Source of the DNA: Phoronis australis
Lineage: Eukaryota > Phoronida > Phoronidae
Direction of reading: 5' to 3'
Length of the DNA: 59,595 nucleotides
Assembly: GCA_002633005.1 (NCBI GenBank)
Contig: NMRA01000135.1
Coordinates: 1-59,595 of the forward strand
Of the stretch, positions 12,901 to 24,200 are shown piece by piece. Both the position numbers and the translations under genes were made by a program. The notes under the pieces were generated by a model that was given only the letters and a program-made list of their open reading frames with translations, was not told where the DNA came from and made no database searches. Each line of letters begins with the position of its first letter. The first letter of the stretch is position 1.

Positions 12901-15900
12901 AGTTCATGTTCAATTCAACGTTTCGTCTTTTCATTAGACATCATCAGGATCATATTTACAACAATTTAGGACAACAAGTGCCAACATACAGCTCAGGTAA
13001 CATCCATAGAGTGAAGTGAGAGATACGTAGAGTATGGTCAGTAGCTGGTCATCACTATAGCTGCAGGGCCACAGAGCTCTGTGGCGCATGCGTAGACGGT
13101 CTGAACTAGATGAACAAAATGACAAGCCTGCTAATATAACAAAGCCAAACAGCGAACGGGCCTGAAGGGACACCATCGCTAAATGAATAAATCGTTTTAT
13201 AAACGGTGCTAAATTATTTCTTTTCCCTATCAACATAATTATAGAATTCAAACTATTTGTGGAAATTTTCGGAATTAAAGATGTATAGCATGAAAAAACT
13301 ATACTTTCGTGAAAATACGTGGGTAGACGGGAGGTCGCTTAAATACCGATTCTAAAATGCATCTTCTATCTGTTTCAGACGGACAGGGCGATAACCCTGA
13401 TTCAAAAGAGTTTTCTTCAATCCAACTCTTAGAAATAGAAAGCGCGTCGTCTGTTGATCTTTCGGTTCATGACGATGGGCCAAACACTCGCGCAGAAGCA
13501 TACACTACAACTTCGACGTTTAAAACCACTAAGGCAACCACACTATCCACGGAGGCAAAAAACAACCTCGGGTTCAATGAGTTGTCGTCTGCTGAATTCA
13601 ACTGTACAAGCCAGAATGTAACTTCCAATGTAGAGCAGGGCGAAACTACAACTGCAAGTGAAGATTTCAGCTTAGATGACTTTATACCCGACATGTCGAA
13701 TCACTTTAACTCAAAAATGGAAACATTGTTTCCTAAAGATGAACTTATGTTGGTTTCAAATTCGTCGTCCACGGCCAGCGTCTCCGGGATTCACGCCGTT
13801 GACATGTCCTCCCTTGAAAACACGACAGGAATGTCAGTAGGGTCGTCAACACCAAACATGGTAAGCTCATGTAATTAAGTTTTGTTGTGCTTAAAACATA
13901 ACTTGCGGATAAATTGACGACAAAGCGCTTCATGGCAAAAACAAAACTTAAATGCCACTATTCTAATTTGGTAAAACTGTGGTATGATAATTGCTATTTG
14001 GGGTCTTGGCCATCTACTAAAAATAACGATAAATCATCATGACACTGATAATTGCAGTGAAGTAAGCAGCCTGAATGTATGACTGAAATGCCTTTGGAGA
14101 GAAAAAACTTCATTAATACAGTTTACATTTGTATAAAATTCCTGGGTCTTTGATCGTTTCCATTCAGGTCAACAAAAAAGGCGAGGCGAGTCAAGAATTC
14201 TTCCTTTCAACACACGATAGTAGCGAGGTCAGAAGCATACAGGCAAATGTTGGTGACGAAGAAGAATATGGACCAAGTAATGCCGTTTCCATAGGTACTT
14301 TAAAATTTGTTCTCTCTCTATGCCCCTCTGAACATCTACGATGACGCAGTGCGCGTGTGTTGACCATGAAAACTGCTCTTAAGCTATATGAGAAACTAAA
14401 ATCAAAATTAGATTCATACTTACCCATACATATTTATCTTACCACAAAACAATCTTTATTTCCGTCGCCTTGATGAACATCAAGGTCATTCAAGAGTCAA
14501 AGAACGTCTCAAAAACCAAAGGGCTGGTAAGACCTTAAATTTTGACACCTTTCATTCAGTTGCAGATTTTAAGTAACCTACACCCTGTATGTGTAAATAA
14601 CTATTTACAGACACGCGTGTGTAGGTAGAAGTCCCTTGGAACACATGTGTGCCTAAATTTTGGAAATCAAAACGTTACTTGTGATATTTGAGAAGCAAAT
14701 TGAACTAAGATATAATACCGGTAAGTAAGGGCCACAGAAAAAGTCGAACGATGAAAGAAGTCAGCAGTACATGCGGAAATATCAACATATTATAAACAAG
14801 CTCGTCTCTTTTTCTTTTTCCCCGTGCCATTTTATCAAGGAGGCGGCTCAGTTTGCCGATTGCTGCAACGAGATCATTTAACAACCATGAGAGTTCTGCA
14901 AATACATTATTATTGTATTATTTGAACATTGTAAACAGGTAGGTAAGATGATAGTCACGAACTGTAGTAACCAAGATTGAAAATTTTGCAGATTCCACCA
15001 GTGAAAAAATGGGCGATGTGAAAGGTGACCATGCAAGTCAGCAACGCGTTTCTGTCAGAACTGAGAAATTTACAACGCTCGTCAAAGAAACTGGTTCATC
15101 TAACGGTGTTCCACAGGACAGCTTCATGAGTGGAAGTCTGACGTCAGAGTGGATGAGGGAGGCTAATGCTAAGGATTCCTTCATGGGGCAATCTGACGAG
15201 AAACCGAAGTACAGCAGCCACTCCCATGTCATTATTCGAACTGAAACAGAGACGAGGGATCAGATGATTGCCTCTGTAACAAGCAACGAAACAGATTGTT
15301 CAACGTTTGATGCCGTGATTACGGCTGAACCTGAATCTAAAGGTAGTGCCAACATTCGAACTGCGAAAGTGCAGTTAGATCGCAGCAGCTCTAGTAGCTC
15401 CAGTGGCAGTGTTGACGAGAAACGCTCAAAAGAGATTGCTGAAGGAGCTGGAGTTTCGTGTTCAGTTTCTGGAGTCACCGTAATGACTCGACAGAAGACC
15501 GATGGAGGCACCAATGTTTCCAACGACGACGACATTAGTTTACTTCGCAGAAGTAGCTCTCGACTTTCCAGCAGCAGTGATAATGATGAAGAAGGCAAGA
15601 CCAGTGATCACAGAAGCAGTTCTCATTGTTCCAGCAACAGTGAAACACTGACCAGTGGTCAGATTGTCTCTGATCTGACAGATGCGAACGAAATTTCTAG
15701 TGCAGCTGAGATGCGTTCTTCCAAAAAGATCAGAAAACATACCAAACACAATTCAAGCCGTAGATCTAGCTCTCAAAGTAACGACAGCAGCAGTAGTACA
15801 AGTGATGGAAGAGAGAAAACTGACGCAATTGAATGTCAACCATCGGATCGTGATGAATTAAATACGAAACAATGGGCAGAAAATGTCACCCAATACACTA

Positions 15901-18900
15901 GTGAAAATATGAATTTCAAACGCAAAAGTAGTTCGTGTAGTTCCAGCCGCAGTGGAGACGAAGAAAAGAAGTGTGCCGTTACTATGCAAACAAGGGATAT
16001 CGAGACCACGTCACATGTTCCGACTTCTGACGTAACCATTGAGATCCAGAGCCAGCAAGTTAGAAAAAGATACGCCATTTTCAGCACTTCGAATGCTCAG
16101 GTGATCAACAACAACAAGACTAAAAGAGGCAGTACTACATATGTCTCAAATTCTGATGTGTCTCTTAATGGAAACATTAAAGCGGTTACAAATAAGAGAA
16201 GCATCTCCAATACAGATAGCAGCAGTGATGATGAAGATGGAAATGTGGAGAGTAGTATATGTGAGAGCACACCGGCAGGCGTCACTAGTGCTGACGTGGC
16301 TCAGAAACTAAGAGAAAATTACACAGATGTCTCGGTTTCATTTACAAATGAGGAACATTCAAGCGGAGTCAGCGTCTTTGCTGACAGTGTGAAAGAAGCT
16401 AATGTTAAAAGAAGTGATAGTTCTAGCAGTAGTAACGACGAGAACAACGGCAAACATGTTCCTAAAGATGCTGACGTCGCCAAGGGTGAATTCCATGAAG
16501 AGAGTATTACCTTCGAAGAAGCAAAGGCTTCAACCAGACAAATAACGCGTCGTAACGTGCCTACAGTGCAAATAACATCGTTTCATGAACCTGACTGCAT
16601 CGGTAGATCAGACCACGTACAAGATGTGAACGAAGTATCTTTTTCGATGAGCCTTAACAAAACTGACGACTTCGCTGATTCAACTCCAGTTATAACTTTC
16701 AACACTGATGCCCAATTGCCACAATATTCACGTGAGCGAGAAAATTGGATAGTGGAAACCACTGCAAGTCATACAAAACGCCTCCATGCTGGATCTTCTG
16801 GTGAGGGTAAAGCTGTCGTACACGTTCCTCTCAGTCCTTTACCAAGCACAAGACGCATCGTTCGAGTAAGTAATAAAACTCAGGATAGTGATCAAAGTGA
16901 AGAAAAATCTTCCTCAGATTCATCCGACGGAATGGCAAGTAATGAGGACGACCCTGACGTCCAGGTGTTAAGAGCTTTGAAGAAATTGACATCGGCGAAA
17001 AGAAAGATAGTTGATGCTGGGGGCGATGTTCATGATACATCAACTTCGAGCTCGAGGGTTTACCGTTCTATTAAGACTGGAAACGATGAAACTGGTGAGT
17101 CCTATTCATGTGCGTCATTGATTAATTTAGACAATGAGTTTCACTTGTCTAGTGGAGACATAGTCGACACTGAAGAAATAGCTTCGGAGCAATATTCCAA
17201 CAAGGTCACCGGTGTAGTGGCAGCAAAAAGATTGTCTACCGGTATGCGACCACAATTGAATATTCTGACAAAGAACACTGATGTAGCTTCACGAGGTTCA
17301 AATGTCGTTTCCACTTCCAGCTCTCTTGAAGACGAACCGCAATTATTACTTCCCAGGGGATCGACCATAGCCACAAAGAGATTAACCAAAACATCTGACG
17401 ACAAGAGCTCTGTACAAAACAGGTCTACAAAATCTACTGACGGAGATGGCACGATGATCACTGTTCAAAGTGAGCATGCGTGTGGAGAGAGCAACAGTGA
17501 AAGTAATGATGCATCTGAGAAATATGAAGCTTCCACTACCAAGAATGAACAAAAACAGCATTTAGGCGACCTTAAAATTCCCGTGTTGTTTGGAAATTCA
17601 AATAGAAATGGTGCAACAGCGAATGATTCTCAAAATGGCTCCCTAGATGATAATGGGAACCACATGGCGCATGTAGTGCGAGATAACATGGATGATAGGC
17701 AAAATAGCGAGACCCATTCTTCAGATTCGTCTGATGGTGAAACAGGCAATGACGTAATGTCGGGTAAACTGGCATCATATGAGATCAGTAATGTTTCGTC
17801 GGAAAGGAAATTGAAACACACAGTTGGAATTAGTACGTCTAGAAATGATCAATGTTTTGAAAGAGCGGGGAACAATGACGACATCGCTGCGGAATCTACA
17901 TTTTCAAATGCATCCTTGGTAAGTTTAGACGACGAATTTCATGCAACTGGTGAAGATATTGTCGAAGCGGAGGAATTGGTAGCGGACGAATATTCCAGCG
18001 ATGCTGGTATAGTAGCGACAAAAAGACTGTCTACGAGTGTAAAACCAATCCTGAATATTTTGAAAGAAAATGCGGAAGGACACAACATCTGTAAACAAAA
18101 TGAAAATGAAAATACTGACGAGGAAGTAGTACAAGGTATCCATAATCTTGTCAAGGTATATGCAACTGAAATAGAAACAGAAGAAATCCCGGGAGACGCT
18201 AAAATTCCAATCTTAACAGGGGTATTCCCAAACACAGAGGAAGTCGAAGAAAATGAACAAACAATTAAGTCTTCAGGTAACGATGAGACTTTTTCGTCGA
18301 AGGCAAATGATGAAAATGGTTTCATGAGAGGACCTTCGTTTCAGACAATTCATTTCAGTTCTGGTAATAATGCGGATGAAGATGAACTCGATTCACTGAG
18401 GGCGGATGTTAAAAATGGACATGTCAGTGATCAGGCAAGGCAAGCTAGAGCAATGCCCTTTGTATCGTCTAGAATTGATGATGATGACGTCACTTTATCG
18501 CGAATAGTTGACAATGGTGAACCCATCAGTGGTTATACGAAAGAAACGATAAACTTTGTGTCGTCTGATGCATATGGCATTGATGGAGACGCTTCTGGTT
18601 ACAATAAACAAGCGAGGTATCGTTTGGCTTCTGATAATGAAGGTAAACATGAAGTTCAAGCAATAGACGTGAATGACAAGAGCAGATCTGTTACAGGCCA
18701 CGCAAACAATACTATGCAATTTGCAATTTCTGGAACAGAGGAATTTTCTGTACCTAGGGAAGGTGAAGATAATGGTCATATTGGTCATACAAAGACAGTA
18801 ACACATTTTGTGACTTCTCGTGATGAAGCTGAAAAGGTTATACGGGAATTAAAAGAAGAAAGGGCTCTTGTCGGAGGTAATATCGAGCAAACAATACATT

Positions 18901-21248
18901 CTGTGACTTCTGGCGATGAAGACGAATATGCTATACGTAAGGTGAAAGAAAATAAACTGGTCGGTGGTCAAGGCCATCAAGAAGATGACTACGTTACACA
19001 GAAAGTAGAAGAAGCAAAAGGACTAGACACTGGTTATACCAATGAAGCAAAACTTCTGACATGTGGTCATGAGGATAAAGATGTTATGCAGCAGGCAAAC
19101 GAAGAAAATGGGCTAATCCGTGGCCATATCAAAGTACATGTTCAGACTCCTGGCCATGAAGACGAACATGTTGTACTGAAGGGAATTGGAGAAAATGGAT
19201 TGGTGAGTGGTCGTACCGGTCAAGTAATGCAGTCTGTGTTTCCTGGTGGTGAAGATGGATACGTTGTACAGAAAGTAGAAGAGGAAAATAGTTCAGTTAG
19301 TGGTTATATCCTCCATGAAACACATCGCCTGAACTCTGGCGATGAAGACGATGGTGTTTCGGCTAACGTAGAAGACGAAAACGGATTGTTCGGTGGTATT
19401 ATTGAACAAAAACATTCTATGAAATTCGATCGTAGATATGCATATGTAAACAACAATGGAGGACTAGCCGGTGGTCCAGTCGAAGAAACAATGCATTTTG
19501 AGACCTCTGGTAATGAAGATGAAATGCAGAAGATAGGTGACGAACATGGATTGGTAGGTGGTCGTACCAAACTAACACTACATTCTGGGATTTCTGACAA
19601 TAAGGATGAATGTGTTGTACCAAGAACAGCCATAGAAAACAGACGGAGTGGTGGTCTTTCCGACCAAACTATGCATTTTGATGATAAAGGAGATGTTGGG
19701 CAGGCTGTTGATCAATTTCATGGAACAGTGCATTTTGTGGAGACAAATGATAATGGTGACAGCGAATACATCACGCAGAACTTGGAGAAAGAGAACATTC
19801 AGCAAACACGAGGTGAAAAGAATGTTAAGATCACAAGTAATTTCCAAGTAACAACGCATTTTGTGGTATCTGGCGATAACAACGACGAACACACTTCGCA
19901 AAGAATACTACTACGTGAGGTTAATCGTGGTGATGACCAAAATGCCGTTGGTCATTTACAGGAACAGATGCATAAAGCTGATTCTCCACATGGGTACGGA
20001 GGGGACGCATCCATTATCAACGGAAGGGACGAACGTCTAATTTTTAATTCACAACAAACGGGATCTTTTAATAGATCGGGTCATGACGCTCTTGGAACAG
20101 GCAGGGGTAAAGAGCACATCACGCGTGATTTTCAAGAAACGAAAACTTTCGTTGGTTCTGGTTATGGAGATGAGGACGCTGAACAGAACGTACGCAGAGA
20201 AAACAAGACCGTGACTAGTCATTTCCAGGAAATTATCCGAGACAAAAATACTGGACAAGTGGCAAATGAAAAAAGTCATTCCCAAGAAACAATTCAATTT
20301 GTTGGAACAGGTGACAATGGTGAATACGCCGTAGAGAAAGATGTTGGCGAACATTCCCACAAAACCTTAAGAATAATGGGCTCGGACAATGGTACTCACG
20401 TCGTTGGTGACTGCCACGGAATATCTATAAAAAGCGGAAAATCGGAACTACCGAATACGGTGGAGACGCGAGTGTTTGTGTCTAAAATAGAAAGAAAGGT
20501 CAGTAGAAGTAGTGACGTTGTTGCATCGAGTAAGTCCAGCGATGAAGAATTTCCGGATATTGTCATTTCACGTGGCAACAAAGCTATTCACGGACGAAAA
20601 GGAAGTCATAAAAGCATTTTGGAATTTGTCCAAGGGGAAGGGTACGGAGAGACTGGAAAGTGCCGTATAAGTATGGCCGATCAAGATTCGGGCAGCCTAC
20701 GCAATACCACAGGCAACGTTAACAGTGTTTTGACTTCATTTAATTCGAGCAATACAGACGCAAAAGATGTCCATTCGGAAAATAATACGTTCGAACCATC
20801 CGCACATGATATCGTTATCAACGAAATTTCAACGATTTCAGGTAGTGACCAGCTACCACCCGCAGCTACGAAAACACGAATGTCGAGTTCGACGATGAAC
20901 TCGGGCGATTTCGTTATTCCAAAGATCGAAGAAGGGCGTTTTCATCGTCTGCAACTTGCAACAAGAGACGGACGAACAGAATGGAGTGAAAGTGATTTAG
21001 TTACAACCCAACCGCTCAGGTGTGATAGCGACTTTTCCAACATTGCGCCTGCTTTTGTAAATACAGGAGGCCACGACAGTAGTGCCGTGGTATACGCCGG
21101 TGAAAACGATGAAGATACTCATCGAGTAGTGACGACAATTGTCGAGACGATTAGAGATGAATCCGGTCACACGATTGAACGCGTCAAGGAGATTGTTACA
21201 GTGGACGGGGTAACAGTCCAAACAACGGAAAAGGAGGAAGAATTGTAG
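8042..21248 (+). CDS. Globin-domain protein with very long Ser/acidic repetitive tail (2,512 aa predicted)
   Basis: Six exons: 8042-8265, 8852-9104, 12337-12532, 13379-13860, 14168-14294, 14992-21248. All junctions are GT-AG and codon phases match (2,0,1,0,1), giving 2,513 codons with the stop. The start ATG sits in AACCATGGG, a good Kozak context. Residues 2-6 (GTCCQ) resemble a myristoyl/palmitoyl anchor, as in globin X. Residues about 41-210 are a globin fold: A helix LSAQQCEILRQTW, B-C segment FLDKCPHLARDF, F helix LGFEM, G-H segment VISAQLGQ...GAWQ. Intron 1 splits a codon after its second base at the B helix and intron 2 is phase 0 in the G helix, matching the classical B12.2 and G7.0 globin introns. 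The F8 His position is Met148; E7 is Gln108 or Asp110. The rest is low-complexity and repetitive. Function unknown; a heme role is doubtful. AATAAA occurs at 21985. Confidence 0.82.
8852..9104 (+). CDS. Exon 2: globin C to F helices, proximal His absent
   Basis: Residues 75-159. Counting back from the phase-0 intron, the residue that aligns with neuroglobin-type His F8 is Met148 within RLGFEMGNRG; the LG that precedes F8 by three residues is kept. No His lies within the E or F helix. His82 is in the C region and His88 follows Phe87, too early to be E7. The acceptor is TTGACAG|G and the donor TCA|GTAAGT. Confidence 0.8.
9105..12336. other. Intron 2 of the globin-tail gene
   Basis: A 3.2-kb intron. 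It contains the AAC/AAT microsatellite at 9920-10012 and otherwise no recognisable gene, RNA or element. Short frames here lack domain similarity. Confidence 0.7.
9920..10012. repeat. (AAC)n-(AAT)n compound microsatellite
   Basis: About 16 AAC units run into about 10 AAT units with a few interruptions. It lies in a large intron. Confidence 0.95.
14992..21248 (+). CDS. Exon 6: single 6.26-kb exon encoding the repetitive tail
   Basis: This exon encodes residues 429-2512 and ends in TAG. A TTTTGCAG acceptor precedes it and the phase joins exactly to exon 5, so the ATG at 15009 need not be a start. Composition is rich in Ser, Asp, Glu, Asn, Thr and Gly, with few hydrophobics and no visible membrane segment. 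Layout in order: at least six basic-Ser-acidic clusters (15378-16453); a duplicated module (17098-17277 and 17890-18072); an array of about 24 degenerate ~30-residue units (18330-20410); then a less repetitive end. The last ~45 residues alternate valine/isoleucine with charged residues and end KEEEL, which looks more ordered than the rest. I recognise no known family. Confidence 0.85.
17098..18072 (+). repeat. Duplicated ~60-aa module within the tail
   Basis: 17098-17277 and 17890-18072 encode related segments. Shared features are a start like ASLxxLDxEFH, a middle GxDIVxxEE, then AxKRLST followed by P-x-LNIL. The two copies are about 790 bp apart and diverged. They are the best-conserved blocks of the tail and may be folding or binding modules. 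Confidence 0.8.
18330..20410 (+). repeat. Degenerate ~30-residue tandem repeat array in the tail
   Basis: About 24 units of 20-40 residues. The consensus I read is G-[HRY]-x-x-x-x-T-x-H-F-x-x-S-G-[DN]-x-[DE]-[DE], then a charged stretch and ENGLV-x-G. Clear units include GHTKTVTHFVTSRDEAE, GNIEQTIHSVTSGDEDE and GPVEETMHFETSGNEDE. Later units drift to forms such as DFQETKTFVGSG and HSQETIQFVGTG. The DNA has diverged too, so the array is old and kept in frame. Confidence 0.85.
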
Positions 21249-24200
21249 AGCAATGCTCAATACCGTCATTGCTGAAGTTATGAAAAGAGAAAGTCCCGTG
21301 CTAGAATGTTGAGAGATATTGATGCTCACTGTAATCTCATTTATTCAAACGTATGTGCAAACTTAAATGGAGTGCATACAGTGGTAAATGGTAAACCGCA
21401 GTTACGGCTACCCGAACTTCCAACATGCCCACGAGTCAAGTCGAAAGTATAACGCACGTGAGAGGAAGCATGCACGAAAGAAATACTCACGCTAGACTGA
21501 GACATAAACGAGCTCATTTAAAAACTATTTGGTAAAATTAAAGAGCACTTGAATTAACATTTTTACCTTGCAATGATTGCGCTTCTGACTTGAAATCCCC
21601 AATAGCATTAGGCCTATAAAAGTTCAACCTGTCGATATATCATCTTCATCTTGTACGACTTTGCGAGGGAGTTTCTGGTGCCGTATTAGCAAAGGTCGTA
21701 TGAACGGTATTAGCCGAGACGGTCGTAATTTTTACCGGCATACAGTTCAAATAACGTGGTTTATGAAGGTGTTCGCTTTAAAAGTGTGAATACACTGGTT
21801 CCCTCAGTCGCCACCATTCACTACCCAGACTGGCTGAGGTCCTTGTCGCACGGTTAGCGGAAATGGCTCTTAATCGAAATAATACGGTCTCGTTCCCCAT
21901 TCTTGCGTTCCTGTTTATGATGAGGGCCGGGGCTAGGATCCACGTTAATAAGAAAAAAGTAGCATAATTTCACAAAAACGGAAGAATAAACAATTGATTT
22001 GCGATTCGTAAGAGGAGAAAACAAATAATATGGAAAATGGTGGCCACGGGTGCCTTCCATGGGTCAGTCATCGTCAGCAGCAGCATGAAAACATGCAGCC
22101 TAAGCAACCAAAAATATGACATTGTATTTGAAAAAATGAACAACTACACTGACCCCATTTAAAGGATGAAAGTTTGAAAAAAATAAAGACCAAAATTTAC
22201 GAATTGCAGTCTCGATGGTTTTATCAATATAAAGCATTTATACGTTTTCACAAAAACAATCCAAGAACAGAATTTCTTTTGAAGAGCGTATTGTTGATGA
22301 AGAGGGAGTTGTTTGTAGGAGACGCTGTAGTACATGTCAATCAAACTGTGGGAGGTATGACTTTTTATGAGCGTGTAACACATTAAGGTGTTCAAACTAC
22401 ACCCACTCGTAATCGTAAACAAAGATTTCTGCGATTTTTTGAGGTACAAGTTTAACTTATAAACCATCTTGAAGTGAAACCGCCGTCTTCTGGGGCCAAA
22501 ACCAAACGGGAGGTTTTTGCAGTTGAGCCAGTTTGCCCCATCGGAAAATAATCACCTTCAATGACAGAAATTCATCAAAATCCTAATTTCTATTCATGTT
22601 TTGGACAAAAGAGCTATAGCCAGTATTAAGGTAAGGCTGTCGCTTGCGAGGCCAACCTATGATGTTACTGTACGGAATTAATATATTAGATTTACAAGAA
22701 CAGCAGTAGTGCCAGTTTCTAGTGGCCGTCAGCACCGGGTGGGGCAGGTGATATAAAACTGAGAGAAATTCACCGAACTGCGTAAAAATTAACCAAAACA
22801 CGAATTTCCAGAGAGTGATTTCAGATTGGAAAAAATCATAATCTTGCACTTTTAGCTACGGGCAAGATAATTTCCCGAATTTCAACCTGCATGCTGAAGC
22901 GTCATCAATTTCTAACACTATTGGCTTCCAGAAGACATAAATTGTCAATAAATTAGTCAACTTTCGTACATAAATAAACAGTTCAGTCAAAAGTTAAGCT
23001 TGAAGGTTACCAGAAGAAAATAGCCTTGACATGTTGGACCGTCGCATGGCAACACAATGCACACACTTCGATTTACTGCCGGTTGCTTTAAAAGTTGCAA
23101 GGATTTTTTGAAATCTGTATGTTTACAGTACAGAATTTTTAGAATGAATTTCTAAAGAGATTCGCGCAGATTTCTTGACTCGCACATCGGGCATGCGCGC
23201 ACCCAGCCTAAAATATAATGGGGCTTGAATTTTTGACGATGTGGACCTTTTACTAACAAAAAACGGGGGACTACAAAAAATGGGGTACCATTTCCAGTGC
23301 TACGAATTGTGCATTCGCGCCTTTTTAGTGGACTTTTGTCTGTTTTCTTGGACTTATTGTTTCTCCGAGCCGGACCTTTTTGCCCACTTTACCAAATGGG
23401 AGGGGGGTCCTTGAAGCACCCCCCTGTGTGCGCGCATGCCAGGAAAGCACGGGAGACGGGGGCATCCCAAGAAATTTTCAGAATTTATTCCCATTGATGC
23501 TTTGCACTTGTCAAAGGAAACCGTTAAAATGCCCTCCTCCCTTCGGCGCCACATTTTCAGCTATATCAATAGCAGCAGCTGGTCATTTTTGCACAGGTTG
23601 AATTTCTACATCTAGACCACGAGTAAAAGTGTCCCGGTGTAATCTTTAAAACAGTCGAAAGCTCCCCTATGGGCGTCAACTCCTAAGTGAAGAGTGCGCG
23701 GCAGTCGTGCTGACCTTGTTTGCGCAGCCTCTATTACAAGAGCAACGCGGAGCGTTGAAATGCGCCCACAATTGCACCGCATACGGTATCCCTCTAGGGT
23801 TGTTTATTGGTACCATAAAGTGGCCAGTAGAGGGCATACTTTGCAAAATGGAAAGGCATGGTCAATAGGCTAGGGGCAAAATGTGAGTAATCTTCATAAT
23901 ACAAGCACATCCTATACACCAGTTGCTTAAAGCACCACAGAAACATAGAATTAAAAACAAATTTACCAACATACGAGATTAGCACAGCATTAGAATGCCA
24001 GAAACAAATTTCTACTTGGAACTTTTCCTTCACAGTCACGAAGTAACACAAAGTATACACCTGAAGACCTATGAAAATACAGAGGTCAATGTAAAATACT
24101 AAAATTGCCACTAGAGGCAAATACTAAAATTGCCACTAGAGGCATACCGGTAGTCAGAATCATCCTAAAGTCGTCATCGTCCGTTGTCAACATCACATAA

